64,000 nucleotides of DNA from Planctomycetaceae bacterium (GTDB lineage Bacteria > Planctomycetota > Planctomycetia > Planctomycetales > Planctomycetaceae): contig JAKFWC010000009.1 of assembly GCA_021732975.1 (NCBI GenBank), forward strand, positions 124,001 to 188,000, read 5' to 3'. The notes under the pieces were generated by a model. It saw only the letters and a list, made by a program, of their open reading frames with translations. It was not told the DNA's origin and ran no database searches. Numbering within the stretch: the stretch's first letter is position 1; every line of letters starts with the position of its first letter. Shown here one piece after another: positions 30,083 through 40,457 of this stretch. The translations under genes and the position numbers were made by a program.

Positions 30083-33000
30083 CGACGACGGCGCTCGTAC
30101 TGTCGACGTGGCTGGCGTTGGCCTGCGGGGCGGATGTCAATGCGCCACCGGCGCATCCCGTACTGGAACGGGTGGACTTTGCCGCCGATCATCCCGAGAC
30201 GTGGCCAAAAACGAATCCGCCGCTGGTGGCCATGCCGCGCGATGAGTTCGAGCAACTCTGGTCGGCGATCCAACCCAAGCCGCAAACGCGTCCTATCGCC
30301 GTGCTGGAGCGCGCCGTCTATCGCGCCTCGATCGTGAATCATCGGTTGCAAGGGGGGACGCTGACTGCGGAGGTCTGCAAAACCGGTCCCCGTTCTGGAT
30401 GGCTTCGATGGACGCCGTTCAATCTCGCCCTCAGTGAAGTCCGCTGGCAAGATGGTCCCGCCGTCTTCGGTGCCGATCTTAATGGCCAGCATTGGCTGCT
30501 GGCCGACCGGGCGCGAGGCGAATTCACGGCGTTATGGACATTGCTCGGTCGCCGTCTCGGACAGCAGACGGAGTTCGCGCTCGAGGTTCCGTCGGCCTTG
30601 TCGAGTACCGTGGTGTTGCGAGCCCCGCGCGGACTGCGACTCTTCTGCACCGATTCCGCGATCCCCGTCGAGGCCGGCGCTCCGGAAGGAACGTGGGTCA
30701 TGTGGCGGATCGATCTCGGCAGCCGCAGCCGCGCCACCATCGTCGTCCGTCGCGAGCAGGATGTGGCCGTTCCGTCGGTATTAACGTATCGCAATCAGGT
30801 CACGGCCGATGTGAGTGAAGATTACCTCCGTTTTCAGGTGCTGGTCAGTGCCGAGGTTCTCGATGCCCCCACTCAAGAGTTGGATTTCACGCTGCCCAAG
30901 ACCGTGGAACTTTACTCGGTGACGTACGGTGCCGAAACACCACTCTCCTGGACGAATGTGGGTGGTAACGGCAGCCGAACCCGGTTGCGCGTCCGTCTTC
31001 CCGACGCGATTCGGGGTGAATTGCGTCCGATCCGGTTTGAAGGCATCTGGCCACGGCGACCGAACGAGCCGACGATCATTCCCCAGCTGGAGTTGATTGA
31101 CGGCGTGTTCCTCGGAGCGATGCAGACGGTCACGCTGCTGCGACCGTTGGAGTTGTCGGCGATCACGATGACCGGTTGTCGCGAAGCGGCTGCCGTCACG
31201 CCCGGTGTGGAAGGGGACTCGTATCAGTTCCAGCAGTTTCTCCCCGAAGCACTGCTCAAATTGGAGGTCCGGCGGCCGACATCGCAACTGGCGGCTCAGG
31301 TGCTTTCAGCGGTCACGTTTGATGCGGAAGAATGGAAGCAGCGCACCGATATTGCGTGGAGCACGTTGAGCGGGACTGCGTTTCAAGTCTTCGCGCGCAT
31401 TCCGCGGGGTTGGGAAGTAACCCACGTGGACGCTGTGACTACATCCGGCGCTCCCGACCGGATCAATTGGGACATTGCCGAGGACTCCGAAGGGAATACG
31501 AAACTCAACGTCGAATTCCTCGAAGCGGTGACTCCCGCGTCTCCGCGGATCGTGCGAATCCTGACGCGGCAACACCGCGCCATGGAGACCCGGATACTGG
31601 TCTTTCCCGCACCGCGCCCGTTGGATGTGGCTTCGGGCGAGTGTGTGCTGGTACTGCAGGGAGAAGGCGCGTATCGAGTGGGATTGCCGCGCGATCCTGC
31701 GATCTCGACGGTCGCGCCCACGGCATTATCGGATGCTTGGAAAACGCTGCCGTTATGGAGTGTCTTATCGCGCGAAGACGAACGGCATCCGGCGGTCTGG
31801 TGTCGGACGGATGGCAACGATGTGGGCTCCCCCATCGCGCTCGAACGGGAACCGTCGCCGGCAGCGATCAGCACGCATGTCTCCGCCATCGTAGGCCTAC
31901 AGGACATTCGTGAAACATACGACCTCACGATTCGCCCGGAAGGCAAGCCACCGTTGGACCGCGTGCTGGCTTACGTGAACGAATCGGGCGGAGATCTGGC
32001 CTGGAAGGTCATCGCTCCGGCTGGCTTATCGCTGGTGGCGACACGATTGCAGTCGGAACAGCACGCCTTATGGCGGCTGCCGCTGTCGGGCGAATTGTGG
32101 GAGGTTCGGCTGCCGGAACGTTCGACCACCGAGTGGCAATTGCAGGCGGAACGGGTCCGCGGTGTCACGCTTCCGGTGCGCGTCGGGTTAATGACGATAC
32201 CGCAGTCGACTGTTGCAGGATCGACTGTGGCTGTCCGCGAAGTCGACAATGTTGTGCTGGACTGGACGGCCCGCGGCCTGCAGGAAGCAGCTCACGCGGT
32301 CGAAGATCTTCCGCAACTGCGACGCTGGCAGGCTCTCCAGTCCGCGGCCGAATTGATCGGCGATGCGAATGTGTCTCGCACGCAATCCTCGCAGTTTCTC
32401 TGCGAAGGACGGTTGAAATCCACCTTGGTAATGGCGCCAGGAGAGGGCGATCTGCATGAGTTGCGGCTGACCGTGAGGGGGCTATCGCGTCCCTTTTCGC
32501 TCACCTTACCGAAGGATGCCGAGTGGTTGACCGCGACGATCAACGGCGTGGCCATCGCGCCGGAAGCGGATCGGCAACTCCGCGTTCCGGCCAACACGGT
32601 TGGCGACAAGTCGGTCATCGAATGGGTCTACCGCACGTCGGGATCGGTTCCCATTACGGGCTCACGCCGAATAATTCCCTGGCCCACAGGCTTCCAGAAT
32701 CCTGTCTGGACGCGCTTTGAGTGGGATATTCAAACGCCCCCCGGTGTCCAGGCGGATGCGTCGGCTTCCGGACTGCGGACCTCCGAACCTGCCCCCGCCG
32801 TCACATGGCGAAGACGATTGTTCGGCCCGTTGGCTCGCGCCGAGCAATCGCCCCTGTTCTTGCCCTGGAAAGCGGATTCGTGGACCGCCTTGGATCGTCC
32901 GGACACGTCTGCCATTACTGCCGCCGCGACGGAAGCGAATTCTGTCGGACCCACGGGATGGTTGCGGCAACGGTATTACGGTCCCACCCCGCCCGATCAA

Positions 33001-36000
33001 TTCGTCGTGGATGTCGTCGATCTCAACCGCACACGGTCTCTCGCCTGGCTGGCCCTGCTGTCGTCCGCCATCGGCGTGCTCGGCGCGCGGGCCAGCGGTT
33101 GGGTACTGCGCGACCGCCTCGCGGCCCTGTTGTTGTCGGTTGGTCTGGCGGTCTCATTCTGGTGCGACGGAGCCTGGAGCGACATCATCGGCGGCGCGAT
33201 GGCCGGCGTTACAATCGGCGGATTGCTGCCGCGGCGCTGGTGGCAACCGCCGGCAGCTGTTGTTCAGGCCGCGGAAGCCGTGCCGGGTGGCAGTACTCAG
33301 AGTTTCGTCATTTCGCAGCCGATTTCGTTGTTATTATGCTTCGCGCTCGGGCTGGGCGCGTGTTGGGCTGCGGACAATCCGCTCGGGCTGCGCGATGCCG
33401 TCGCCACGATCTATGTTCCGATTGATGCCGACGGTCGTCCTTCGCAGCGGTTGCCCTTTGTGTATCTTGCGCCGGATTTGCAGAAACGCTTGCTGGCCCT
33501 GCAGACACAGCAGGCGGCCGACACTCCCACGATGCTGATCGAACGGGCCGATTACCGCGTGGCCATCGGTGCCGAACCGCGAACTGGATTTTCGGTGACG
33601 TACCGCATTCTCTCTCCGAGCGGACCGGCGACCAGCTGCGATCTGCTGTTGCCGTTGGTCACTTTGAGCGGGCCGCAAAGTTGCCTGATCGACGGGCGTC
33701 CGGGAGCCGTTTCTTCGCTGCCCGGCAAGCGAGGATTGCGGGTGATGATCCCGGCGTCGTCAGCCCCGGTGAGCGCTATCGGCGAAGTTCAGTACGAACC
33801 GCACGAGATCATGCTGGACTTCGATCATCCCTGGCGACGAAATGGCACCGGCGGTACCTGCGAACTTCCACTACCACGCACCGCCATGACACGCGCCGAA
33901 GTCGCCGGATTATCTCCCACCTGCGAAGTGCAACTCGACGGCATCCTGGGGGGATGGGAACGGTCGCTGGACTCACGGCAATTGACGATCTCGCTGGGTG
34001 CTGTGGATCGCTTCCGCCTGCAGTGGCACGAACGCGCCGCGGCCGATTCCAAGCCGCTGCAAGTGTTGAAAGCGACCACGACGGAAAGCCTGAAGGTCAC
34101 TGCCGCGGCGTTGGAAGTCCGCTGCCGCAGCACCGTCGTTCCACAGACCGACTCGGTGACCCGTCTCGCGTGGGACTTCCCCGCGGAGACCCATTTTCGC
34201 AGCCTCCAGGTCCGGCCGTCGGGGCGTGCTGAAGTCACGACACTGAGCAACAAACTGGTCCGCGTCGAAGTCGATTTTTATGAACCGGTCCATGATCAAG
34301 CGGTGCTGGAAGCCGAGCTGATTGTCCGCCATGCTCCCCATTTGGGAGAGTTCGTGTGGCGTGGTGTCACGCCGGTGGAACTGTCGGGGACGCAATACGA
34401 TCATCCGCAACGTCTCTGGGCGTTGTCGTCGGTTTCCGAATTGCGCGTGCAGCCGCAGTCCGTCGAAAATTCAGGGCTGGTTCCCGTGGCGGCGGAAAGC
34501 GTGCGCGATTTGATCGCGGGACTTACCGCGGATCGTTCTCCCCAGGCGCTGTACCAGGTTGGGACTGAAAACCCGATTGCCTTTCGCTGGACGACCGTCT
34601 CGCCGCGGCGACGGCTGTTGTTGTGGCAACAACGGGGCGAAGTCGTCGGTTCCCGCTTGCGATGGACCCTGGAAGCTGATTTGGAAGCGACGACGCAGCC
34701 GCCGGCTTACAGCCATAGCTTTCTCATCGACCGTCGTTTGCAGATCGATCAGATTACCGTTCGCGAACGCGGCGCCGAGCGGTTATTGCGCTACACCGAA
34801 TCGCGACCGAGCGGCAGCCCCCACGTGCGGGTCACTTTGTGGCTGACCGACCCGTGTCTCGAAACGCAGCGGATCGTCCTCACAGCGCACATGCCCCTTT
34901 CCACCTCGGCGGTCACCACGCTGCCGAATGTCCGTTGTGAAGACGCGGACCTGGTGGGCGGGCGGTACGAATTACAGTCGACGCGCGAATTGCGCGGCAT
35001 CTGGCAGCCGGGCCGCGGACTCAGGCCGTTGTCGATGCCCGATGATCGCCTCGATGTTGCCCAGCATTGGATTTTCGAACAAACAGATGTGGAACCGCGA
35101 GCGACCGTGCGCTTTCAGCCGCAGAAATTGCCGGGAGCCGGACGCGCGCTGTATGCGGTTTCCAATGCGGAAAACGGTCATGTGCAGATGCAGACGCGGT
35201 GGGAAATGCCGGCGTCCGACATGTTGGCGGGGATGCAGATCATGGTGCCTCGGCCGTGGGCTTTCGAGCAGCCACCGGTCGCGCAGGGTTTGGAGATCGC
35301 GACTACCGAAACCTCGGAACGGGGCCTTCTGCTGACCCTGGGAGCGATCCGTCGACCGGTCCCGGTGGTGCTGGAATTAACCTTGCGGGCACCCCGGTCG
35401 GAGTTTGTCCAGCGGGAATTACCGTTGCCGACGCTCAGCCACGATCCGGGTTTTGTGACTTGGATCGCCGAAGCCACGCACACCGAATCGGCTGCCATGC
35501 TCGCCGGACTCTCGACATCGTCGCGCATGGATGCGCCCGAGTGGGTCGGCCAATGGTTGGAGACCTGGACGGAACCGGGGAGTGGCGATTGGCGCGTGGT
35601 GCCCAGCCTCGAACTGCCCAGTCATTGGCCCCGTTCGGAAGCCTCCGCGGTCGATGTGACCCGCCGCTTTGAATGGGAAGAACACCGTCTGTGGTGTTGG
35701 GACGACAACCGGATTTCCGGGGCGACACGCGTCTGGCTAGAAGTCCCGGCGGCCTCCCTGACGGTCGCCATTCCCGATGCCGTTCGGTTCCTCGGAGCCG
35801 ATCTGGATGATAGTGCGGCCGTCGTGGGGACTACTTCGTCCGGAGTCTGGGGCATCACGTCTCTCAGCGGCAGCGTCTTTCGTCGGGCCACGTTGTATTG
35901 GGAAGCGACCTCCACCACCGCATCGTCGTGGACACCGACGTTTGGAACGGCTGTTCCCACGGTTCAGGGACGCTCCAAGATTCCGCCGACGGTCACCGTT

Positions 36001-36642
36001 TTTCCGTCCGCGAGCCGACGTTTTCTGTCGAACATGGGAATGTCCGACAACGATTGGGTGGATCGTGCACTGTTGCGATTGGAAGTCCTCGGCGATCACC
36101 TCACGTTTCATCCGGACGACCCGGATGCGCATCAAGTGGCCGTACAGTTTCGCGATCTGTACGAAGTCACCGCCGAAAAACTCGGTCGGACGATGAACGT
36201 GCTGACGCAATCGGGGAATGCCCGGCGGGAACGGTGGGAAGCCACGGTGACCCGCATGAATCAGGCCGCCAAACTGCTGACCGGCGGGAAGACATCCTCC
36301 GAAACGGCGATCGATGACTTGCTGGTCGATCATCCCGATGCGGGTTATCAGCTGTCCGTATCGGAAGGAAGCACATCCACGGCCCGCATGGTCCCGGCAT
36401 GGTCGGGTCGATTGCTTTCGGCGGTTGCTGCGGTTCTCTTCGGATTTTCGCTGCTACGCCGTATCATTCGTCGGGAATGGAGTCCGTGGTTCGTTGCGCA
36501 TCCCTACGCCGCGGTCGGTTTCCTCGGTGCGGTCTGGTGGCTCTGCCTGTCGCCCAGTATCGCCGGTTTGGCACTCGTATGCCTGGCGATCGCGCTCGGT
36601 TGGAATGCTCGTCGCGACAGGTCGGCCCCAGCAGTCGGCTGA
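30079..36642 (+). CDS. Giant membrane-anchored protein, fusion of two homologous modules
   Basis: Protein of 2,187 residues. The ATG at 30079 overlaps the upstream stop (ATGA), so the long upstream extension of this frame is rejected. Module 2 (1 to about 1065) has a signal peptide (TALVLSTWLALACGAD), a beta-rich body and three hydrophobic segments (about 984-1050). Module 3 (about 1070-2187) opens with an internal signal-like segment (SLLLCFALGLGACWAAD, about 1083-1099, with an LGAC lipobox-like motif). It repeats the layout, ending in three hydrophobic segments (about 2110-2180). Both modules share a motif after the signal: VLERAVYRASI in module 2 and LIERADYRVAI in module 3. No enzyme motif is visible. 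Fusion of once-separate tandem genes is inferred. Confidence 0.8.
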   Translation: MTTTALVLSTWLALACGADVNAPPAHPVLERVDFAADHPETWPKTNPPLVAMPRDEFEQLWSAIQPKPQTRPIAVLERAVYRASIVNHRLQGGTLTAEVCKTGPRSGWLRWTPFNLALSEVRWQDGPAVFGADLNGQHWLLADRARGEFTALWTLLGRRLGQQTEFALEVPSALSSTVVLRAPRGLRLFCTDSAIPVEAGAPEGTWVMWRIDLGSRSRATIVVRREQDVAVPSVLTYRNQVTADVSEDYLRFQVLVSAEVLDAPTQELDFTLPKTVELYSVTYGAETPLSWTNVGGNGSRTRLRVRLPDAIRGELRPIRFEGIWPRRPNEPTIIPQLELIDGVFLGAMQTVTLLRPLELSAITMTGCREAAAVTPGVEGDSYQFQQFLPEALLKLEVRRPTSQLAAQVLSAVTFDAEEWKQRTDIAWSTLSGTAFQVFARIPRGWEVTHVDAVTTSGAPDRINWDIAEDSEGNTKLNVEFLEAVTPASPRIVRILTRQHRAMETRILVFPAPRPLDVASGECVLVLQGEGAYRVGLPRDPAISTVAPTALSDAWKTLPLWSVLSREDERHPAVWCRTDGNDVGSPIALEREPSPAAISTHVSAIVGLQDIRETYDLTIRPEGKPPLDRVLAYVNESGGDLAWKVIAPAGLSLVATRLQSEQHALWRLPLSGELWEVRLPERSTTEWQLQAERVRGVTLPVRVGLMTIPQSTVAGSTVAVREVDNVVLDWTARGLQEAAHAVEDLPQLRRWQALQSAAELIGDANVSRTQSSQFLCEGRLKSTLVMAPGEGDLHELRLTVRGLSRPFSLTLPKDAEWLTATINGVAIAPEADRQLRVPANTVGDKSVIEWVYRTSGSVPITGSRRIIPWPTGFQNPVWTRFEWDIQTPPGVQADASASGLRTSEPAPAVTWRRRLFGPLARAEQSPLFLPWKADSWTALDRPDTSAITAAATEANSVGPTGWLRQRYYGPTPPDQFVVDVVDLNRTRSLAWLALLSSAIGVLGARASGWVLRDRLAALLLSVGLAVSFWCDGAWSDIIGGAMAGVTIGGLLPRRWWQPPAAVVQAAEAVPGGSTQSFVISQPISLLLCFALGLGACWAADNPLGLRDAVATIYVPIDADGRPSQRLPFVYLAPDLQKRLLALQTQQAADTPTMLIERADYRVAIGAEPRTGFSVTYRILSPSGPATSCDLLLPLVTLSGPQSCLIDGRPGAVSSLPGKRGLRVMIPASSAPVSAIGEVQYEPHEIMLDFDHPWRRNGTGGTCELPLPRTAMTRAEVAGLSPTCEVQLDGILGGWERSLDSRQLTISLGAVDRFRLQWHERAAADSKPLQVLKATTTESLKVTAAALEVRCRSTVVPQTDSVTRLAWDFPAETHFRSLQVRPSGRAEVTTLSNKLVRVEVDFYEPVHDQAVLEAELIVRHAPHLGEFVWRGVTPVELSGTQYDHPQRLWALSSVSELRVQPQSVENSGLVPVAAESVRDLIAGLTADRSPQALYQVGTENPIAFRWTTVSPRRRLLLWQQRGEVVGSRLRWTLEADLEATTQPPAYSHSFLIDRRLQIDQITVRERGAERLLRYTESRPSGSPHVRVTLWLTDPCLETQRIVLTAHMPLSTSAVTTLPNVRCEDADLVGGRYELQSTRELRGIWQPGRGLRPLSMPDDRLDVAQHWIFEQTDVEPRATVRFQPQKLPGAGRALYAVSNAENGHVQMQTRWEMPASDMLAGMQIMVPRPWAFEQPPVAQGLEIATTETSERGLLLTLGAIRRPVPVVLELTLRAPRSEFVQRELPLPTLSHDPGFVTWIAEATHTESAAMLAGLSTSSRMDAPEWVGQWLETWTEPGSGDWRVVPSLELPSHWPRSEASAVDVTRRFEWEEHRLWCWDDNRISGATRVWLEVPAASLTVAIPDAVRFLGADLDDSAAVVGTTSSGVWGITSLSGSVFRRATLYWEATSTTASSWTPTFGTAVPTVQGRSKIPPTVTVFPSASRRFLSNMGMSDNDWVDRALLRLEVLGDHLTFHPDDPDAHQVAVQFRDLYEVTAEKLGRTMNVLTQSGNARRERWEATVTRMNQAAKLLTGGKTSSETAIDDLLVDHPDAGYQLSVSEGSTSTARMVPAWSGRLLSAVAAVLFGFSLLRRIIRREWSPWFVAHPYAAVGFLGAVWWLCLSPSIAGLALVCLAIALGWNARRDRSAPAVG

Positions 36643-36662
36643 ATGACCGTTCGAGATCGCCA

Positions 36663-37499
36663 TCAATGATCCGACATCGCCCGAACCGATGCCGTGGTGG
36701 GGTGAATCACCGGCGGTGAACGGAGACTGAGCGCGATCGTGATCACTCCCAATACGACGCAATACGTCGCGAACCACGGCAGGCGTCGTTGTTGAACCAG
36801 TCGGATCATGCCTTGCAGGACCAGCCATCCGACGCCGAAGGCGACTACAATTCCCACCAGCATGGGACCGAACGGCAACGCCGGGTGATCGCCTTCGAGG
36901 AGATGTTTCATGGTGAGGGCGATGGCCCCCGCGGTAACGGGGACGGCGAGCAGAAAGGAAAAGCGGGTCGCCGAGACACGGTCCATGCCGGTTAGCAATC
37001 CGCAGACAATCGTACTGCCGGATCGCGAAACTCCCGGCAACAGCGCGAGGGCCTGAAAGCAGCCGATGAGCAGCATCGCCGGCCACGGCAGGGTCTTCTC
37101 CGTGTGGCCGCCCCGCTCCATAACATGTCCGGTGTAGAGCAGGGCGGCGGTGATGAGGAACCCAAACCCGGCGGCGAGCGGCGAGTCGAACATCTGGTCA
37201 AACCAGTCTTCCAGCGTCAGCCCGACGACGGCCGCAGGGATTGTCGCCATGACGATGAGCGCACACAGCCGGAAGTCTTTTCGTAAGTTCCATAGGTCGT
37301 GCGCGTAGACTGCCACGATGGCGGCGAGCGTGCCCAGGTGCAGCATTACTTCCAGGTCTTTTCCCGCGGCAATCCCGGCCCCGAAGGTCTTGCCGAGCAC
37401 TTGTTCGGCGACGACGAGATGCCCGTCCGAACTGATCGGCAGGAACTCGGAAATGCCCTGTACAATGCCCAGAATAATGGCTTGTAGATATGCATCCAT
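36663..37499 (-). CDS. uppP: Undecaprenyl-diphosphate phosphatase (BacA/UppP)
   Basis: Polytopic membrane protein of 278 residues, the normal length. It has the two family signatures: QGISEFLPISSDGHLVV (14-30, with Glu18 and His27) and PGVSRSGST (155-163, with Arg159). It recycles undecaprenyl diphosphate to the monophosphate carrier used for cell-envelope glycans. In the first motif Asp replaces the usual Thr of PISSTGH. It converges on the giant gene with 20 bases between the stops. Confidence 0.95.
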   Translation of the reverse strand: MDAYLQAIILGIVQGISEFLPISSDGHLVVAEQVLGKTFGAGIAAGKDLEVMLHLGTLAAIVAVYAHDLWNLRKDFRLCALIVMATIPAAVVGLTLEDWFDQMFDSPLAAGFGFLITAALLYTGHVMERGGHTEKTLPWPAMLLIGCFQALALLPGVSRSGSTIVCGLLTGMDRVSATRFSFLLAVPVTAGAIALTMKHLLEGDHPALPFGPMLVGIVVAFGVGWLVLQGMIRLVQQRRLPWFATYCVVLGVITIALSLRSPPVIHPTTASVRAMSDH

Positions 37500-37584
37500 T
37501 CACAATCTCCGCGTAGACCTTTCGCGCGGCGGCAGGGTAACACGTCCACGGAAAATGGTCGAGGCAGAGTCGATGTGAGATCTT

Positions 37585-37699
37585 CCCAGTCCGGAGCGCG
37601 AGCGACGGAGTGCAAAAATGATGAATTCAGAGTGATGAATGATGAGCCAATTTCACGACTTCATGATTCATCATTCCGTCGCTTGCGCTCCGGACTGGG
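37585..37699. repeat. Palindromic element, AGTCCGGAGCGCGAGCGACGG family, copy 1
   Basis: Inverted arms of 25 bases (37585-37609 and 37675-37699) match with one mismatch. The interior has a second, shorter inverted repeat built on AATGATGAAT. It lies between uppP and alaS, both on the minus strand. Copies 2 and 3 are at 49593-49692 and 61130-61201. Confidence 0.85.
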
Positions 37700-37709
37700 A
37701 CGGGCAAAA

Positions 37710-40325
37710 TCACTTCCCCAGTTTCCCGCGGAAATACTCTGCCCCCGCGGCGAGCGCTTCCCGCAGCTTTTCGGGATGCTTTCCACCCGCTTCGGCGAGA
37801 TCGGGCCGACCGCCACCGCCGCCACCGGCCACCTTCGCGGCGGTTTTGACAGCATCGGACGCACTCACGCCCTTGGCCAGCAAATCCTTACTCACCGCGG
37901 CGATGAGCGCGACCTTGTCTTCGGCAACAATCCCCAACAACACGGCGGTCGATGGCGATTGCTCGCGAATGCGGTCCACGAACTCTTTGAGTTGTTCCCG
38001 ACTGCAATCCGCGGCATGGACGACCAGCTTCGTACCGCCGATGTCTTCGCCTTCTTCCACGAGTGACTTGGCGGTCGCCGCGAGTGATTGTGCCGTATAC
38101 TTCGACAGTTCCTGTTTGACGTGCCGCAGTTCGTCCTGCAGCAACTGCACTTTCTTCGGCAACTCTTCTGGAACGGAGGCCTTCAGCACGGCCGACAACT
38201 GGCCGACGAGAGCTTCCGTTTCGCGAATCCGTTGCAGCGCTTTCGGACCGGTGAGGCAAGTCACTCGGCGGACCCCCGCGGAGATGAGTTCCTCTTTCAC
38301 GATCCGGCACAGACCGACTTGCCCCGTGTTGCTGAGGTGTGTGCCGCCGCAGAATTCGAGGCTGAAATCGCCCATCGTGACCACGCGGACGTTGTCCGGG
38401 TACTTCTCGCCGAAGAGGGCCATCGCACCGAGTTTCTTCGCTTCCCCAATCGGCATCACCTTCGTTTGCACTGCGGCACCCGAGGCAATGCGGGTGTTGA
38501 TTTCATCCTCGATCTTCAGCAACTCGTCGTCGGTCATCGCCTTCGGATGGGCGAAGTCGAATCGGAGTTGATCCTGTTCGACCTTGGATCCGCGCTGGGT
38601 GGCATTGTCGCCGAGTGTCATCCGCAGGGCATGATGCAGCAGGTGTGTCGCCGAGTGGGCCCTGCGAATCCCTTCGCGCCGTGCGGCATCGACTTGAGCC
38701 TGTACCGTCGCGTCAGTTTTGATCTGGCCGCTGACAAGGTGGCCGATGTGAACGATCAGATCGCCGTTCTTCTGGGTGTCATCGACCTGAAAGACACCAT
38801 CGGGTGTCGTCAGTTTGCCGATGTCCCCGACTTGCCCGCCCGATTCGCCGTAGAACGGGGTTTGATCGAGCACGACGCCGATTGGCTGTGCCGTTTTGGA
38901 AAACGTCGACACAAGTTGCTGATCGGCGATGATGCCAATGACTTTGCCCACGGCGGCAGTGGCATCGTAGCCGAGGAATTTCGTCCCGCCTTGTTTGCGC
39001 AAAGCGTCGATCGGACCTTCGGACATCACCGAGTCCGCGAATGCCGCGCTGCCGCTCTTCTTCTTGTGTTCTTCCATGCAGGCGTTGAATCGCTCGCGGT
39101 CAACCTTCAGCCCTTCCGCATCCGCAAGCCCCTGTGTCAATTCGATCAGGAAGCCATCGGTCTGATGCAGGTCGAAGGCTTCTTCCCCGGAGAGCGTGGT
39201 TTGCCCACGGGATTTAGCTTGGTCGGCCATCTTGCGGAACTTTTGTACGCCCCGGTCGACGACACCCAAGAATTGCTGCTCTTCGGTCTTGATCGCATTG
39301 GCCACAATCTCGGTGGTTTGCTTCAACTCAGGATACGCGGCGGCCATCATCTCGGCGACCATCGGCACGAGTTGATTCAGCACCGGTTCATGCTTGCCGA
39401 GGCGGAACGCTTCCATCGATGCCCGTCGCAGCAACAGACGGATGACGTAGTTCTCCTTCTCGTTGCCCGGCAGGCAACCTTCGTGAATGGCGAAGGTGCA
39501 TGCCCGGACATGGTCGGCAATGCGGCGCAGCGGGCGACCGGTCGGACCGTTGAAGTCGTACTTCACGCCGAGCAATTCACCCGCGGTGGTACACAATGGC
39601 CGGATGGAGTCGATTTCATAATTGCTCTCGAAACCCTGCAATACCGCAGCACATCGCTCGAGACCCATGCCGGTGTCGATGTTCTTCTTCGGTAGTGGCC
39701 GCAGATTGTTCGGCGGGGCTCCGACGCGGTTGAACTGGGTGAAAACGAGATTCCAGATCTCGACCTTCTTCCCTCCCGTCGGCGGCGAGTAATAAATCTC
39801 GCTACACGGACCGCAGACACCGTCCGGCCCATTCGTGGGCGAACCCGCGGGCCAGAAGTTTTCGTACTCGTCTTCGCGAGTAATCTGCTTGGGCGACAAA
39901 CCGATCTCTGTACGCCAGATCGCTTCGGCTTCGTCATCGTCCAGATAGACGGTGACCGTCAGCCGACTCGGGTCGAGTCCCAGCCATTGCTTCGTTGTGA
40001 GAAACTCCCACGCCCAATGGATTGCTTCCTTCTTGAAGTAATCACCAAAGGAAAAATTGCCGAGCATCTCGAAGAACGTGTGGTGGTAGGCGGTCACTCC
40101 CACGTTGTCGATATCGCCCGTGCGGAGACACTTCTGGCAGGTGGTTGCCTTGGTGAAGTCCAGCGGGCCGATGCCGAGAAACTGGTTCTTGAATTGGTTC
40201 ATACCGGCGGGCGTGAACAGAACCGTGGGATCGTCCTTGGGGACGAGCACATCGGAGGGACGCCGGACACAGCCTTTGGATTGGAAGAACGAGAGATATC
40301 GTTCGCGTAGTTCGTCGGTTTTCAT
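37710..40325 (-). CDS. alaS: Alanyl-tRNA synthetase
   Basis: Protein of 871 residues, full length for the bacterial enzyme. The N-terminal class II core starts [19 protein letters not shown] and has [17 protein letters not shown] and [17 protein letters not shown]. The editing domain carries the zinc and active-site motifs [11 protein letters not shown] and [10 protein letters not shown]. The C-terminal C-Ala domain ends with a glycine-rich [15 protein letters not shown] segment. It charges tRNA-Ala with alanine in the cytoplasm. The stop is close to a palindromic element. Confidence 0.98.
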   Translation of the reverse strand: MKTDELRERYLSFFQSKGCVRRPSDVLVPKDDPTVLFTPAGMNQFKNQFLGIGPLDFTKATTCQKCLRTGDIDNVGVTAYHHTFFEMLGNFSFGDYFKKEAIHWAWEFLTTKQWLGLDPSRLTVTVYLDDDEAEAIWRTEIGLSPKQITREDEYENFWPAGSPTNGPDGVCGPCSEIYYSPPTGGKKVEIWNLVFTQFNRVGAPPNNLRPLPKKNIDTGMGLERCAAVLQGFESNYEIDSIRPLCTTAGELLGVKYDFNGPTGRPLRRIADHVRACTFAIHEGCLPGNEKENYVIRLLLRRASMEAFRLGKHEPVLNQLVPMVAEMMAAAYPELKQTTEIVANAIKTEEQQFLGVVDRGVQKFRKMADQAKSRGQTTLSGEEAFDLHQTDGFLIELTQGLADAEGLKVDRERFNACMEEHKKKSGSAAFADSVMSEGPIDALRKQGGTKFLGYDATAAVGKVIGIIADQQLVSTFSKTAQPIGVVLDQTPFYGESGGQVGDIGKLTTPDGVFQVDDTQKNGDLIVHIGHLVSGQIKTDATVQAQVDAARREGIRRAHSATHLLHHALRMTLGDNATQRGSKVEQDQLRFDFAHPKAMTDDELLKIEDEINTRIASGAAVQTKVMPIGEAKKLGAMALFGEKYPDNVRVVTMGDFSLEFCGGTHLSNTGQVGLCRIVKEELISAGVRRVTCLTGPKALQRIRETEALVGQLSAVLKASVPEELPKKVQLLQDELRHVKQELSKYTAQSLAATAKSLVEEGEDIGGTKLVVHAADCSREQLKEFVDRIREQSPSTAVLLGIVAEDKVALIAAVSKDLLAKGVSASDAVKTAAKVAGGGGGGRPDLAEAGGKHPEKLREALAAGAEYFRGKLGK

Positions 40326-40457
40326 GAGCAGTCCCCGCCCTCCGCTGCGGGATGTTCCATTTCAATCAATGACTTGGCGGGATGATGGTGGAAGTCTGCC
40401 GAGCCGTAAAGAGGAAACAATCGAGGTCGTGTCTCCATACACGTCCCTTCGTGCCGG

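Noticed and set aside
38088..39695. 535-codon open frame on the plus strand
   Set aside because: It lies wholly antisense to alaS, whose motifs are unmistakable; it is His/Leu/Gly-rich shadow sequence without family features.
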